This document shows, piece after piece, positions 1-5,683 of a stretch of DNA of 5,683 bases. The notes beneath the pieces are model-generated. The model worked only from the letters and a program-made list of their open reading frames with translations. It ran no database searches and was not told the DNA's origin. This DNA comes from an uncultured Gemmatimonadota bacterium (GTDB lineage Bacteria > Gemmatimonadota > Gemmatimonadetes > Longimicrobiales > Gaopeijiaceae). The translations under genes were made by a program, and so were the position numbers. How positions within the stretch are numbered: position 1 is the stretch's first letter; each line of letters begins with the position of its first letter. The stretch is taken from NCBI GenBank assembly GCA_938030915.1, contig CALHIO010000316.1:1-5683 (forward strand), given 5' to 3'.

Positions 1-1500
1 GCGGAGATCGCGACTGGTGTTCGAGAGGCGGGACTCGTCCCCATGCGCTTCAACACGATCGGCGTCAGCGACGGGATCTCCATGGGTACGGATGGGATGA
101 GTTACTCCCTGCCGTCGCGGGATCTCATCGCCGACTCTATCGAGACGGTGGTGAGCGCCCAGTGGTATGACGGGGTCGTTACGGTGCCGGGGTGCGACAA
201 GAACATGCCGGGCTCCCTCATGGCGATGGCGCGGCTGAATCGCCCCGGCCTGATGGTCTACGGCGGCACCATCGCGCCCGGCCACCTCGACGGTGAGCCT
301 CTCGACATCGTCAGCGCCTTCGAGGCGTACGGGCAGCTCATCGGGGGTTCGATCGACGAGGACCGATTCGACGCGGTCATTCAGAATGCGTGTCCCGGTC
401 CCGGTGCGTGTGGGGGCATGTACACGGCGAACACCATGGCGAGCGCCGCCGAGGCGCTGGGCATGACGCTACCGTACAGCTCGTCGACGCCGGCGGTGAC
501 GGATCGAAAGCGGGACGAGTGCAGGCGCGCAGGCTCGACCCTTCGGTTGCTCCTGGAGGAGCGGATCACCCCGCGCGACGTGATGACGCGCGCGGCATTC
601 GAGAACGCCATGGTTCTGGTGACGGTGCTCGGAGGCTCCACGAACGCGGTCCTCCACCTGCTCGCGATCGCGCACGCCGCCGGCGTCGAGCTGAGCCTGG
701 ACGACTTCCAGTCCGTGAGCGATCGGACTCCGTACCTCGCCGACCTGAAGCCCAGCGGTCGATACGTCATGGAAGACCTCGACAGGGTCGGAGGCGTGCC
801 GGCCGTCCTGCGGCTGCTTCTCGACGAAGGATTCATCGACGGCAGCTGTCGAACGGTGACGGGGAGGACGATGGCGGAGAATCTCGCCGGCGTCGCACCC
901 CTCGGCGCCGAGCAGGATGTCGTGCGTCCGATCGGAGATCCAATCAAGACGACCGGCCATCTGCGAGTTCTGACCGGATCGCTCGCACCCGACGGTGCGG
1001 TCGCCAAGATCACGGGTAAGGAGGGGTTGTCCTTCCGTGGACCCGCTCGGGTCTTCGACCGAGAGGAGGCAGCACTCGACGCACTCGAACGGAGCGAGGT
1101 CGAGCGAGGTGACGTGGTCGTGATCCGTTACGAGGGGCCGCGAGGCGGGCCCGGAATGCCCGAGATGCTGACGATCACCTCGGCGATCATGGGGGCAGGA
1201 CTCGGGGCGGACGTCGCGCTCGTGACCGACGGCCGCTTCTCGGGAGGAAGCCACGGCTTCGTGATCGGGCACGTGACGCCCGAGGCGCAGAGCGGTGGTC
1301 CCATTGCGCTGGTCGAAGACGGCGATCGCATCGTCATCGATGCCGAGGCTAACCGGATCACCTGGGATGTCGATCCCGCCGAAGCTGAGCGACGCCGCTC
1401 GGCGTGGACCGAGCCGCCGCTCGCGACGGATCGGGGCGTGCTGCTCCGTTACGTCCGGTCCGTATCGTCCGCCTCGCTCGGCTGCGTGACCGACGCATGA
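1..1500 (+). CDS. ilvD: Dihydroxy-acid dehydratase, 5'-truncated by window edge
   Basis: This enzyme dehydrates 2,3-dihydroxyisovalerate and 2,3-dihydroxy-3-methylvalerate to the 2-keto acids, the third common step of valine, isoleucine and leucine synthesis, in the cytoplasm. The frame is open from base 1 and already reads conserved IlvD sequence before the first ATG (base 43), so that ATG is an internal Met and the true start lies upstream. The 499 visible codons against a family length of about 560 suggest roughly 60 residues are missing, including the first Fe-S cysteine motif. Visible family motifs are CDKNMPG (Cys codon at 193-195) and CPGPGACGGMYTANTM (Cys codons at 391-393 and 409-411; the second is the expected cluster ligand). 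GRFSGG is near the C-terminus with the expected catalytic Ser codon at 1240-1242, and the C-terminal SSASLGCVTD is typical. The stop codon overlaps the next gene's start. Family assignment is firm. Sugar-acid dehydratases of the IlvD/Edd family are less likely because the motifs match the branched-chain enzyme. Confidence 0.96.
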   Translation, partial: AEIATGVREAGLVPMRFNTIGVSDGISMGTDGMSYSLPSRDLIADSIETVVSAQWYDGVVTVPGCDKNMPGSLMAMARLNRPGLMVYGGTIAPGHLDGEPLDIVSAFEAYGQLIGGSIDEDRFDAVIQNACPGPGACGGMYTANTMASAAEALGMTLPYSSSTPAVTDRKRDECRRAGSTLRLLLEERITPRDVMTRAAFENAMVLVTVLGGSTNAVLHLLAIAHAAGVELSLDDFQSVSDRTPYLADLKPSGRYVMEDLDRVGGVPAVLRLLLDEGFIDGSCRTVTGRTMAENLAGVAPLGAEQDVVRPIGDPIKTTGHLRVLTGSLAPDGAVAKITGKEGLSFRGPARVFDREEAALDALERSEVERGDVVVIRYEGPRGGPGMPEMLTITSAIMGAGLGADVALVTDGRFSGGSHGFVIGHVTPEAQSGGPIALVEDGDRIVIDAEANRITWDVDPAEAERRRSAWTEPPLATDRGVLLRYVRSVSSASLGCVTDA

Positions 1501-2405
1501 AGATCGTCGTCGTGGGGGCCGGGGGACTCGGCAGCTACGTAGGCGCGGTCCTCGCCGAGGTGGGACACGACGTCACGCTGGTCGTGCGTGGGGAGCACCG
1601 AGCGGCGATCGAAGCGAATGGGCTTCAGGTGCGCAGTCACGCCGGTGACGTCCACGTAGAGGTTGGGTGTGTGGGTTCGGCGTTGGAGGTCGAGGAGGCG
1701 GATCTCGCCTTTCTCGTCACGAAGACGTTCTCGCTCGAGGAGGTTGCGGATCAGCTGCGCCACCTCGCCGATCGGGGCGCTCAGGTCGTCTCCCTCCTCA
1801 ACGGAGTGACCGCCGTCGACCGACTGGAGGCAGCCGGGATCTCGAGGGGCGCCCTCGCGGATGGTGTGGCGTACATGACGTCGTTTCGGGTCGCACCGGG
1901 TGTGGTGGAACGGAAGGCTGCCCATCAGCGCATCGTGCTCGATACGGGTGCGGCTGCCGTCGCTCGTGTCCAGCGGGCCTTCGACGGAAGCCTCGTCGCC
2001 ATCGAGGTCGTGGACGATATCCGCGTCGAACTGTGGGAGAAGATGTCCGTCGTTTGTGCGCTCTCGGTGCTGTGCGCGATCGGTGAGCGGAACATGGGCT
2101 CGGTCCGCGGCCACGCGTTCGGCGCCGAACTCCAGCGCCTCGCGATCGCGGAGGTGCTCGACGTGGGGCGGGCGACGGGCGTGCCTATTCCACCCGGGAC
2201 GAACGCGAAGATCGATGAAACCCTCGACCGTTTCCCTGACGACTTCTTCCCCAGTGTGATCCACGACCTGAATCAGGGTCGCCGCACCGAGATGGGAGAC
2301 CTCGGTGAGGAAATCTCACGACTGGGGCGTGCGCACGGTGTTTCCACGCCACTCCATGACGCTGGTACGCTGATCGTACAGCTCGCGGAGGGGCGCGCCG
2401 GTTGA
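1497..2405 (+). CDS. panE: 2-dehydropantoate 2-reductase (PanE/ApbA) family protein
   Basis: This 302-residue protein belongs to the ketopantoate reductase family, whose reference reaction is NADPH-dependent reduction of 2-dehydropantoate to pantoate for pantothenate/CoA synthesis in the cytoplasm. The N-terminal Rossmann motif is GAGGLG (residues 7-12). Asn102 in LLNGV matches the conserved NG motif, Lys182 in LWEKM matches the catalytic lysine, and the C-terminal domain has Ser253, Asp257 and Glu265 in a SxxxDxxxGRRTE motif. Length is normal. The ATG at 1497 is chosen because it begins directly with the nucleotide-binding strand MKIVVVGAGG. Longer readings in this frame would add a proline/arginine-rich antisense-like tail inside ilvD. 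The start overlaps the ilvD stop as ATGA, with no clear Shine-Dalgarno sequence, which suggests translational coupling. The two Asn of the E. coli enzyme at Lys+4 and Lys+8 are Val186 and Ser190 here, a pattern seen in divergent family members. Pantoate formation is therefore plausible from context but not proven; another 2-keto acid could be the substrate. Confidence 0.85.
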   Translation: MKIVVVGAGGLGSYVGAVLAEVGHDVTLVVRGEHRAAIEANGLQVRSHAGDVHVEVGCVGSALEVEEADLAFLVTKTFSLEEVADQLRHLADRGAQVVSLLNGVTAVDRLEAAGISRGALADGVAYMTSFRVAPGVVERKAAHQRIVLDTGAAAVARVQRAFDGSLVAIEVVDDIRVELWEKMSVVCALSVLCAIGERNMGSVRGHAFGAELQRLAIAEVLDVGRATGVPIPPGTNAKIDETLDRFPDDFFPSVIHDLNQGRRTEMGDLGEEISRLGRAHGVSTPLHDAGTLIVQLAEGRAG

Positions 2406-2453
2406 CTCTATTCGGGCCTCGACGCGATCGAGCCCCCGGGGTGAGGAGCCGTG
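2406..2453. terminator. Weak hairpin in convergent intergenic gap
   Basis: The 48 bases between the converging stop codons of the reductase (plus strand) and the desaturase (minus strand) contain an imperfect hairpin. GGG (2414-2416) and CTCGA (2418-2422) pair with TCGAG (2428-2432) and CCC (2433-2435), leaving one bulged C and a 5-base loop. No T-run follows on either strand, so this is not a canonical intrinsic terminator. Its position between convergent genes is the main argument for a transcription-ending role; Rho-dependent termination is equally possible. Confidence 0.3.
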
Positions 2454-3275
2454 CTACTCCCGATCCAGACCTGCTCCCTTCTGGAAGGGCAGATTCATCT
2501 GGTGGCGCACGTCTTCGTCGAATGCCGGGTCGGCAACGTCGACGCCGTACACCACGTCGTGCGGGTCACCGTAGACGAACGTGCCGAAGATCCGATCCCA
2601 GATCGACAGAATCCCACCGTAGTTCATGTCGGTCCACGGCCGTTCCACATGGTGGTGGAACTTGTGCATGTTGGGCGTCACGAACACGAGGCTGAGTGAC
2701 GCGTCGAGCCAACGGGGGGGCGAGATGTTCGCGTGGGTGAGGAAGGTGAAGAAGATCGTCGTCAGCCGGTACACCACGTAGTACGCGAGGGGCGCTCCCG
2801 TCGCGGTGAGGGCCGCGAGAGCGATCACCTCGCGGACGGCGAAGTCCCCGGGGTGGAGTCGGGTGCCCGTGGTCGCGTCGACCTTGGTGTCGCTGTGATG
2901 CACGACGTGGAACCGCCACAGGAACTTCACCTGATGCAGGAGCCAGTGCGCGAAGTACTGTGCGGTCAGATCGAGTACCACGATGGCGATGAGCATCTCC
3001 GCCAGCATCGGTAGTTCGAAGAGGTGCAGGAGCCCGAAGCCGGTGGTCGCCGTCCACGCGACCACACCGATCGACAATGCGGAGAACGCGGCGTTGATCG
3101 CCAGCGTGGTACCGAGAAAGACGAAGTTGGAGCGCGCGTGCCGCCATTTGCGGTACTCGAGCTGAACCAGCGGAAGGCTTCCCTCCAGCACCCAGCTCAG
3201 GCCGAGGCACGTCATCACCCAGAGGAGCTTCTGCCACGTCGGGATCTGCTCGAAAAAGAGAAGGAAGCTGTCCAT
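2454..3275 (-). CDS. Sterol desaturase / fatty acid hydroxylase family membrane di-iron protein
   Basis: This 273-residue protein belongs to the integral-membrane di-iron hydroxylase/desaturase superfamily, which oxidises lipids using O2. The histidine boxes are complete: HWLLH (H110, H114), HVVHH (H123, H126, H127) and HKFHHH (H204, H207, H208, plus H209), giving the eight metal-ligand histidines. TGTRLHP (136-142) and NYGGILSIWDRIFGTF (218-233) are also typical of bacterial members. Hydrophobic segments lie at about 14-36, 54-76, 86-106 and 150-180; the His boxes should face the cytoplasm. Length is normal and the gene looks intact, ending in TAG. The ATG start is followed by a plausible N-terminus, but no strong ribosome binding site is visible. 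It lies 44 bp downstream of the FAD oxidoreductase on the same strand, suggesting co-transcription. The substrate (sterol, hopanoid, carotenoid, fatty acid or ether lipid) cannot be told from the sequence. Confidence 0.93.
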   Translation of the reverse strand: MDSFLLFFEQIPTWQKLLWVMTCLGLSWVLEGSLPLVQLEYRKWRHARSNFVFLGTTLAINAAFSALSIGVVAWTATTGFGLLHLFELPMLAEMLIAIVVLDLTAQYFAHWLLHQVKFLWRFHVVHHSDTKVDATTGTRLHPGDFAVREVIALAALTATGAPLAYYVVYRLTTIFFTFLTHANISPPRWLDASLSLVFVTPNMHKFHHHVERPWTDMNYGGILSIWDRIFGTFVYGDPHDVVYGVDVADPAFDEDVRHQMNLPFQKGAGLDRE

Positions 3276-3319
3276 GTGGTTCGCGAAGCCCGTACGCCCG
3301 GCGGGAGGCGTGTCCGGCC

Positions 3320-4462
3320 CTAGAAGATGTTCGCCTCGATCGGCACGTCTTCACCGAAGCGCGAGTGCCGGAAGTGGTCGACGTCGACCGTGGTAGTGTG
3401 GCCGTCGGCGATCATCTCTGCCACTGCGACACCGGTGGCGGGTGCGTGCATGATGCCGTGGCCCGAAAAGCCGCACGCATCGATCCACCCCTCAGCCTCG
3501 GGGTGCGGTCCGATGATCGGGCTGTTGTCCGGACTGACGCCATAGTACCCCCACCAGCTACCGGCGAGGTCGATGCCCATCTCTTCCCACCATGGGTAGC
3601 GGTCGACGCCGGTCAGGAGCACGTGCTCGAGCCACTCCTGATCGATGCCCTCGGTGAAGCCGAACGCCTGGTCGAGGTTGTCGAGCCCGAAGAGGACACG
3701 GTCCAGTTCGGACCGTACGTACACACCGGTGGAGAGATCGATGGTCAGCGGGTACGTCCGCTCGTCCGCGATCGGGGCGGATAGGAAGATCTGGATTCGC
3801 TTAGGACCGACCGGCACGTCGAGGCCGGCGAGTCGGCCGATACCGCCGGACCAGGCGCCTGCGGCGTTCACGATCCACCGGCACGAGACGCGTTCGGCGC
3901 CGCTTTCCACGGTCCAGCCGCCAGCGCCGGACCGAAGCGCCGTTACCGGTGCGTTCATCTTGAAGTGCACACCGCGTTCCTTCGCCATGTCGACCCAGGC
4001 CAGACAGGCCATGTGTGGATCGATGATGCCGTCCCAGGGACCGTAGGTGGCACCGGCCAGACCTTCGGTCGAGAACGGGATGTACCGCTGGGCCTCCTCC
4101 GGGTCGAGGACCTCGACCGGTGCCCCCAACGCGTGCTGGAGCCGCACGGACTCGAGGTGCGCGGACCAGCGAGCTTCGGGGACAAGGAGGAGATACCCGA
4201 TATCCCGGTACCCGATGTCGCGGCCGAATCGTTCCTCGAATGTCCGGTAGATCGGAAGGGAGTACAGCGACAGGCGAATGTTCGGTGCCGTGGTGAACTG
4301 AACTCGAACGCCGGCCGCGCTCTTTCCCGTCGACCCCATGGCTGGGCCGGCATCTCTTTCGAGCACGGTCACCGAGAGTCCGCGCTCGGCCAGATGCCAT
4401 GCGCACGACGCGCCGTTGATGCCCGCGCCGATGACGACGACGTCGCTGGTGTGAGGGGTCAC
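3320..4462 (-). CDS. FAD-dependent oxidoreductase, DAO family (sarcosine oxidase beta / FOXRED1-like)
   Basis: This 380-residue protein belongs to the D-amino acid oxidase-type FAD superfamily, whose members oxidise the C-N bond of secondary or primary amines such as sarcosine, dimethylglycine, glycine or proline. The FAD-binding motif VVIGAGINGASCAWHLAERG is at 9-28, followed by VTVLERD at 32-37 with the ribose-binding acidic residue. STGKSAAGVRVQF (44-56) and NIRLSLYS (61-68) match the sarcosine-oxidase-beta/FOXRED1-type branch. NAAGAWSG (199-206), YYGVSPDNSPIIGP (306-319) and the C-terminal CGFSGHGIMHAPATG (330-344) complete the fold. Translation starts at a GTG (4460-4462), chosen because only eight residues precede the first beta strand and no ATG lies closer upstream; no good ribosome binding site is visible. 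The protein has no signal peptide and is probably cytoplasmic. It is the first gene of a likely two-gene minus-strand operon. The substrate is unknown, and no covalent flavin site can be assigned by eye. Confidence 0.93.
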   Translation of the reverse strand: MTPHTSDVVVIGAGINGASCAWHLAERGLSVTVLERDAGPAMGSTGKSAAGVRVQFTTAPNIRLSLYSLPIYRTFEERFGRDIGYRDIGYLLLVPEARWSAHLESVRLQHALGAPVEVLDPEEAQRYIPFSTEGLAGATYGPWDGIIDPHMACLAWVDMAKERGVHFKMNAPVTALRSGAGGWTVESGAERVSCRWIVNAAGAWSGGIGRLAGLDVPVGPKRIQIFLSAPIADERTYPLTIDLSTGVYVRSELDRVLFGLDNLDQAFGFTEGIDQEWLEHVLLTGVDRYPWWEEMGIDLAGSWWGYYGVSPDNSPIIGPHPEAEGWIDACGFSGHGIMHAPATGVAVAEMIADGHTTTVDVDHFRHSRFGEDVPIEANIF

Positions 4463-4511
4463 GTTGTCACGGGCCGGGTGGGTCGATCGTTGTCTTCGAA
4501 GGAGGGAAGAT

Positions 4512-4535
4512 ATCCGCGTCAGCCGTCGCGCGGAT
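4512..4535. repeat. Inverted repeat ATCCGCG-N10-CGCGGAT
   Basis: Perfect 7-bp arms at 4512-4518 and 4529-4535 flank a 10-base spacer. In DNA the arm centres are about 17 bp apart, which could suit a dimeric regulator. In RNA it would form a GC-rich stem-loop in the 5' leader of the right-hand gene. It overlaps an in-frame alternative ATG at 4534-4536. No family of regulator is recognisable from the motif. Confidence 0.45.
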
Positions 4536-4555
4536 GCCCGATCCGCAACTTCATG

Positions 4556-4567
4556 CGAGAACTCTCG
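4556..4567. repeat. Short inverted repeat CGAGA-AC-TCTCG
   Basis: Perfect 5-bp arms (4556-4560 and 4563-4567) around a 2-base centre lie 11 bp upstream of the preferred ATG of the right-hand gene, in the divergent intergenic region. It could be half of an operator. Arms this short occur often by chance, so the support is weak. Confidence 0.2.
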
Positions 4568-4578
4568 TACATAACACT

Positions 4579-5683
4579 ATGCCGAACATCATCGTCAGGA
4601 CCTGCGTCCTTCGGGCCGTGCACCTTCTGCTCGCTCTGGCTGCTCTGTCCGTGGGGGGCGGGATGGAGCCGACCGGTGTGTCCGCCCAGGTGGCGCCGTC
4701 CGCTGCCGCGTCCGTGCTGCTCCAGACCGCGATCGACTTCGAAGAGCAGGGGGAGTGGGACATCGCTCGGGCGCTCTTCGTGCACATCACCGAGCGATAC
4801 CCCGGCACGCCGGCTGCCGGACAGGCCCTCGAACGGCTCTCGCTGCCCGGATCGGCACGCGTCGACCGCGTCAGTCGATTGGAGCTTCCGGTCTTCGGAA
4901 CCCTCTACGGACTCTGGCTGGGCGTCGCCGTTCCCACCGCCCTGGGAGCGGACGACAGCGAAGCGTACGGTGCCGGACTGCTGGCGGGTGTGCCGCTCGG
5001 ACTCTTTTCCGCGTTGGTGGCTCAACGAAGTCAGCAATACACGGAGGGGCAGGCCAGAGCGATCACGTGGGGTGGCACGTGGGGCACGTGGCAAGGGTTG
5101 GGCTGGACAGAGGTTCTCGGGATCGGCCAGGAAGAGTTGTGCAGCAACTTCGGCTGCTATGAAACCGACGAGAACACGGAAGAAGTCTTCTCGGGCATGA
5201 TCATCGGCGGGCTGGCGGGGATCGCCACCGGTGCGTTCATCGCGCGTAATCCTGTCCGATCCGGTGTCTCGAGTGCGGCACAGGGTGGATCCACGTGGGG
5301 CTCGATTTACGGCGCGATGTTCGCCGAGATCCTCGACAGCGACGACGGGGGCGACAACGACGGGGTACTCGTCGCGAGCCTTCTGGCGGGTAATGCGGGA
5401 CTGTTGGCCGGTGAGCTGCTGGGGTCGGCGTACAACGTGTCGCGACCGAGGGTCCGACTGATCAATCTCGGCGCGCTGGGTGGTGGTCTGGTCGGACTCG
5501 GGGTGGATCTGCTCACCGAGCCGGATGACAACGCCGCGATCGCAATTCCGCTTGTCTCGAGTATTGCCGGGCTCGCGATCGCCACCGTTGCGACGAGGGG
5601 CAGGGATCGAGGCCGGGTCGGCATGTCGGACGCGGGTGAAGATAATGCACTCCTCGCATACTCCGACGGATCCTGGCGGGTGG
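4579..5683 (+). CDS. Predicted exported protein with TPR-like N-terminus and tandem glycine-rich hydrophobic units, 3'-truncated
   Basis: An open frame runs from ATG 4579 to the right edge with no stop, giving 368 visible residues of a larger protein. I do not recognise the family. Residues 1-37 look like a signal peptide: basic n-region (R7, R12), hydrophobic stretch LLLALAALSV and possible cleavage near VSA-Q (residues 34-37), so the protein should leave the cytoplasm. Residues 48-87 (DFEEQGEWDIARALF and TERYPGTPAAGQALERL) resemble one TPR or YbgF-type helix pair. Residues 102-344 form four degenerate glycine-rich units, described separately. Residues 345-368 are more polar and lead off the edge. 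Codon usage resembles the neighbours. An in-frame ATG at 4534 would add 15 residues. 4579 is preferred because it puts the charged n-region directly before the hydrophobic core, but neither start has a good ribosome binding site. The gene is divergent from the FAD oxidoreductase. An envelope structural or scaffold role is possible but not shown; only the coding call and export are supported. Confidence 0.85.
   Translation, partial: MPNIIVRTCVLRAVHLLLALAALSVGGGMEPTGVSAQVAPSAAASVLLQTAIDFEEQGEWDIARALFVHITERYPGTPAAGQALERLSLPGSARVDRVSRLELPVFGTLYGLWLGVAVPTALGADDSEAYGAGLLAGVPLGLFSALVAQRSQQYTEGQARAITWGGTWGTWQGLGWTEVLGIGQEELCSNFGCYETDENTEEVFSGMIIGGLAGIATGAFIARNPVRSGVSSAAQGGSTWGSIYGAMFAEILDSDDGGDNDGVLVASLLAGNAGLLAGELLGSAYNVSRPRVRLINLGALGGGLVGLGVDLLTEPDDNAAIAIPLVSSIAGLAIATVATRGRDRGRVGMSDAGEDNALLAYSDGSWRV
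4882..5610 (+). repeat. Four degenerate tandem glycine-rich units inside the exported protein
   Basis: Residues 102-344 of the right-hand protein divide into four units of about 50-75 residues: 102-160, 161-234, 235-293 and 294-344. Each has a first hydrophobic segment with small residues every few positions (FGTLYGLWLG, WGGTWGTWQG, STWGSIYGAMF, LGALGGGLVGLG). An acidic loop follows (GADDSE, ETDENTEE, DSDDGGDND, TEPDD). Then comes a second glycine-rich segment (GAGLLAGVPLGLF, GMIIGGLAGIATGAF, ASLLAGNAGLLAGELLG, SSIAGLAIATVA), and a short polar stretch containing Arg or Gln. Spacing of G every three to four residues is glycine-zipper-like. Unit 2 is longest because its acidic loop carries an insertion with two cysteines (C188, C193). 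The repeat is at protein level; I see no matching nucleotide repeat. Confidence 0.6.

Larger units (their letters stand above)
4463..4578. promoter_or_regulatory. Divergent intergenic region between the FAD oxidoreductase and the exported-protein gene
   Basis: These 116 bases separate two divergently transcribed genes, so promoters for both are expected here. I could not identify a convincing -35/-10 pair on either strand. A TTGTCT at 4490-4495 is the only weak -35-like element on the plus strand, and no good -10 lies at the proper distance. The region holds a 7-bp-arm inverted repeat (4512-4535), a smaller one (4556-4567) and an 8-bp palindrome CTTCGAAG (4494-4501), any of which could be an operator or RNA structure. 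A strong Shine-Dalgarno-like GGAGGG (4501-4506) has no start codon at the usual spacing. Confidence 0.5.

Noticed and set aside
469..1272. Long minus-strand open frames opposite ilvD (also 381-1013)
   Set aside because: They lie wholly antisense to a well-conserved enzyme and have Arg/His/Pro-rich, motif-free translations, as expected from GC-rich codon bias.
1449..2264. Minus-strand 271-codon open frame opposite the reductase
   Set aside because: It is antisense to an intact Rossmann-fold gene with family motifs, and its composition is that of a shadow frame with no recognisable domain.
2413..2440. Canonical intrinsic terminator between the convergent genes
   Set aside because: The hairpin has a bulge and no T-run on either side, so only a weak terminator call is kept.
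2566..3354. Alternative minus-strand open frame overlapping the desaturase
   Set aside because: It is very Arg-rich with no domains, while the overlapping frame has all three histidine boxes.
4519..5094. Minus-strand 191-codon open frame opposite the right-hand gene
   Set aside because: The plus-strand frame has a coherent signal peptide, TPR-like and repeat architecture; the antisense product has none.
3965..5200. 411-codon plus-strand open frame spanning the start of the FAD gene, the intergenic region and the right-hand gene
   Set aside because: It is antisense to conserved FAD-motif coding and then runs in a different frame from the signal-peptide/glycine-rich protein. Its translation is Arg/Ser/Pro-rich and motif-free.
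5231..5624. Short open frames on both strands near the right edge
   Set aside because: They are shadows of the plus-strand frame that stays open from 4579 to the edge and carries the periodic glycine pattern.
1..5683. CRISPR array, tRNA, IS ends, integrase, toxin-antitoxin or phage-defence genes
   Set aside because: I saw no direct-repeat/spacer pattern, cloverleaf, terminal inverted repeats or relevant protein motifs anywhere in the window.

Overview
The window looks like ordinary chromosomal DNA from a GC-rich (low-to-mid 60s percent by eye), Gram-negative-type bacterium. Coding density is high, with short intergenic gaps and no tRNA, rRNA, IS element, integrase, CRISPR array or phage gene. 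The taxon cannot be fixed from the sequence. The codon bias and the style of the exported glycine-rich protein at the right end would fit a lineage such as Gemmatimonadota, but that is a guess.

Layout: (1) 1-1500, plus strand: the C-terminal ~90% of dihydroxy-acid dehydratase (IlvD), whose 5' end lies off the left edge. (2) 1497-2405, plus strand: a 2-dehydropantoate 2-reductase (PanE/ApbA) family gene that overlaps ilvD by ATGA. (3) A 48-bp convergent gap holding a weak hairpin. (4) 3275-2454 and 4462-3320, minus strand: a likely two-gene operon in which an FAD-dependent DAO-family amine/amino-acid oxidoreductase is followed 44 bp later by an eight-histidine sterol desaturase/fatty acid hydroxylase family membrane enzyme. 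(5) 4463-4578: a 116-bp divergent intergenic region with two inverted repeats. (6) 4579-5683, plus strand: a gene that runs off the right edge. It encodes a predicted exported protein with a signal peptide, one TPR-like helix pair and four degenerate tandem glycine-rich units, each made of two hydrophobic segments around an acidic loop.

How the genes fit together: IlvD makes 2-ketoisovalerate (valine/leucine precursor), which is also the substrate that PanB turns into ketopantoate. PanE reduces ketopantoate to pantoate, so the overlapping pair makes metabolic sense for branched-chain amino acid and pantothenate supply. However, the reductase lacks two active-site asparagines of the E. coli enzyme, so its substrate is uncertain. 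The minus-strand pair has no obvious shared pathway. The right-hand gene has no recognised function and is the least explained part of the window. I found no convincing evidence of a new defence or mobile system. The main unexplained structure is the repeated glycine-zipper-like architecture of that protein.
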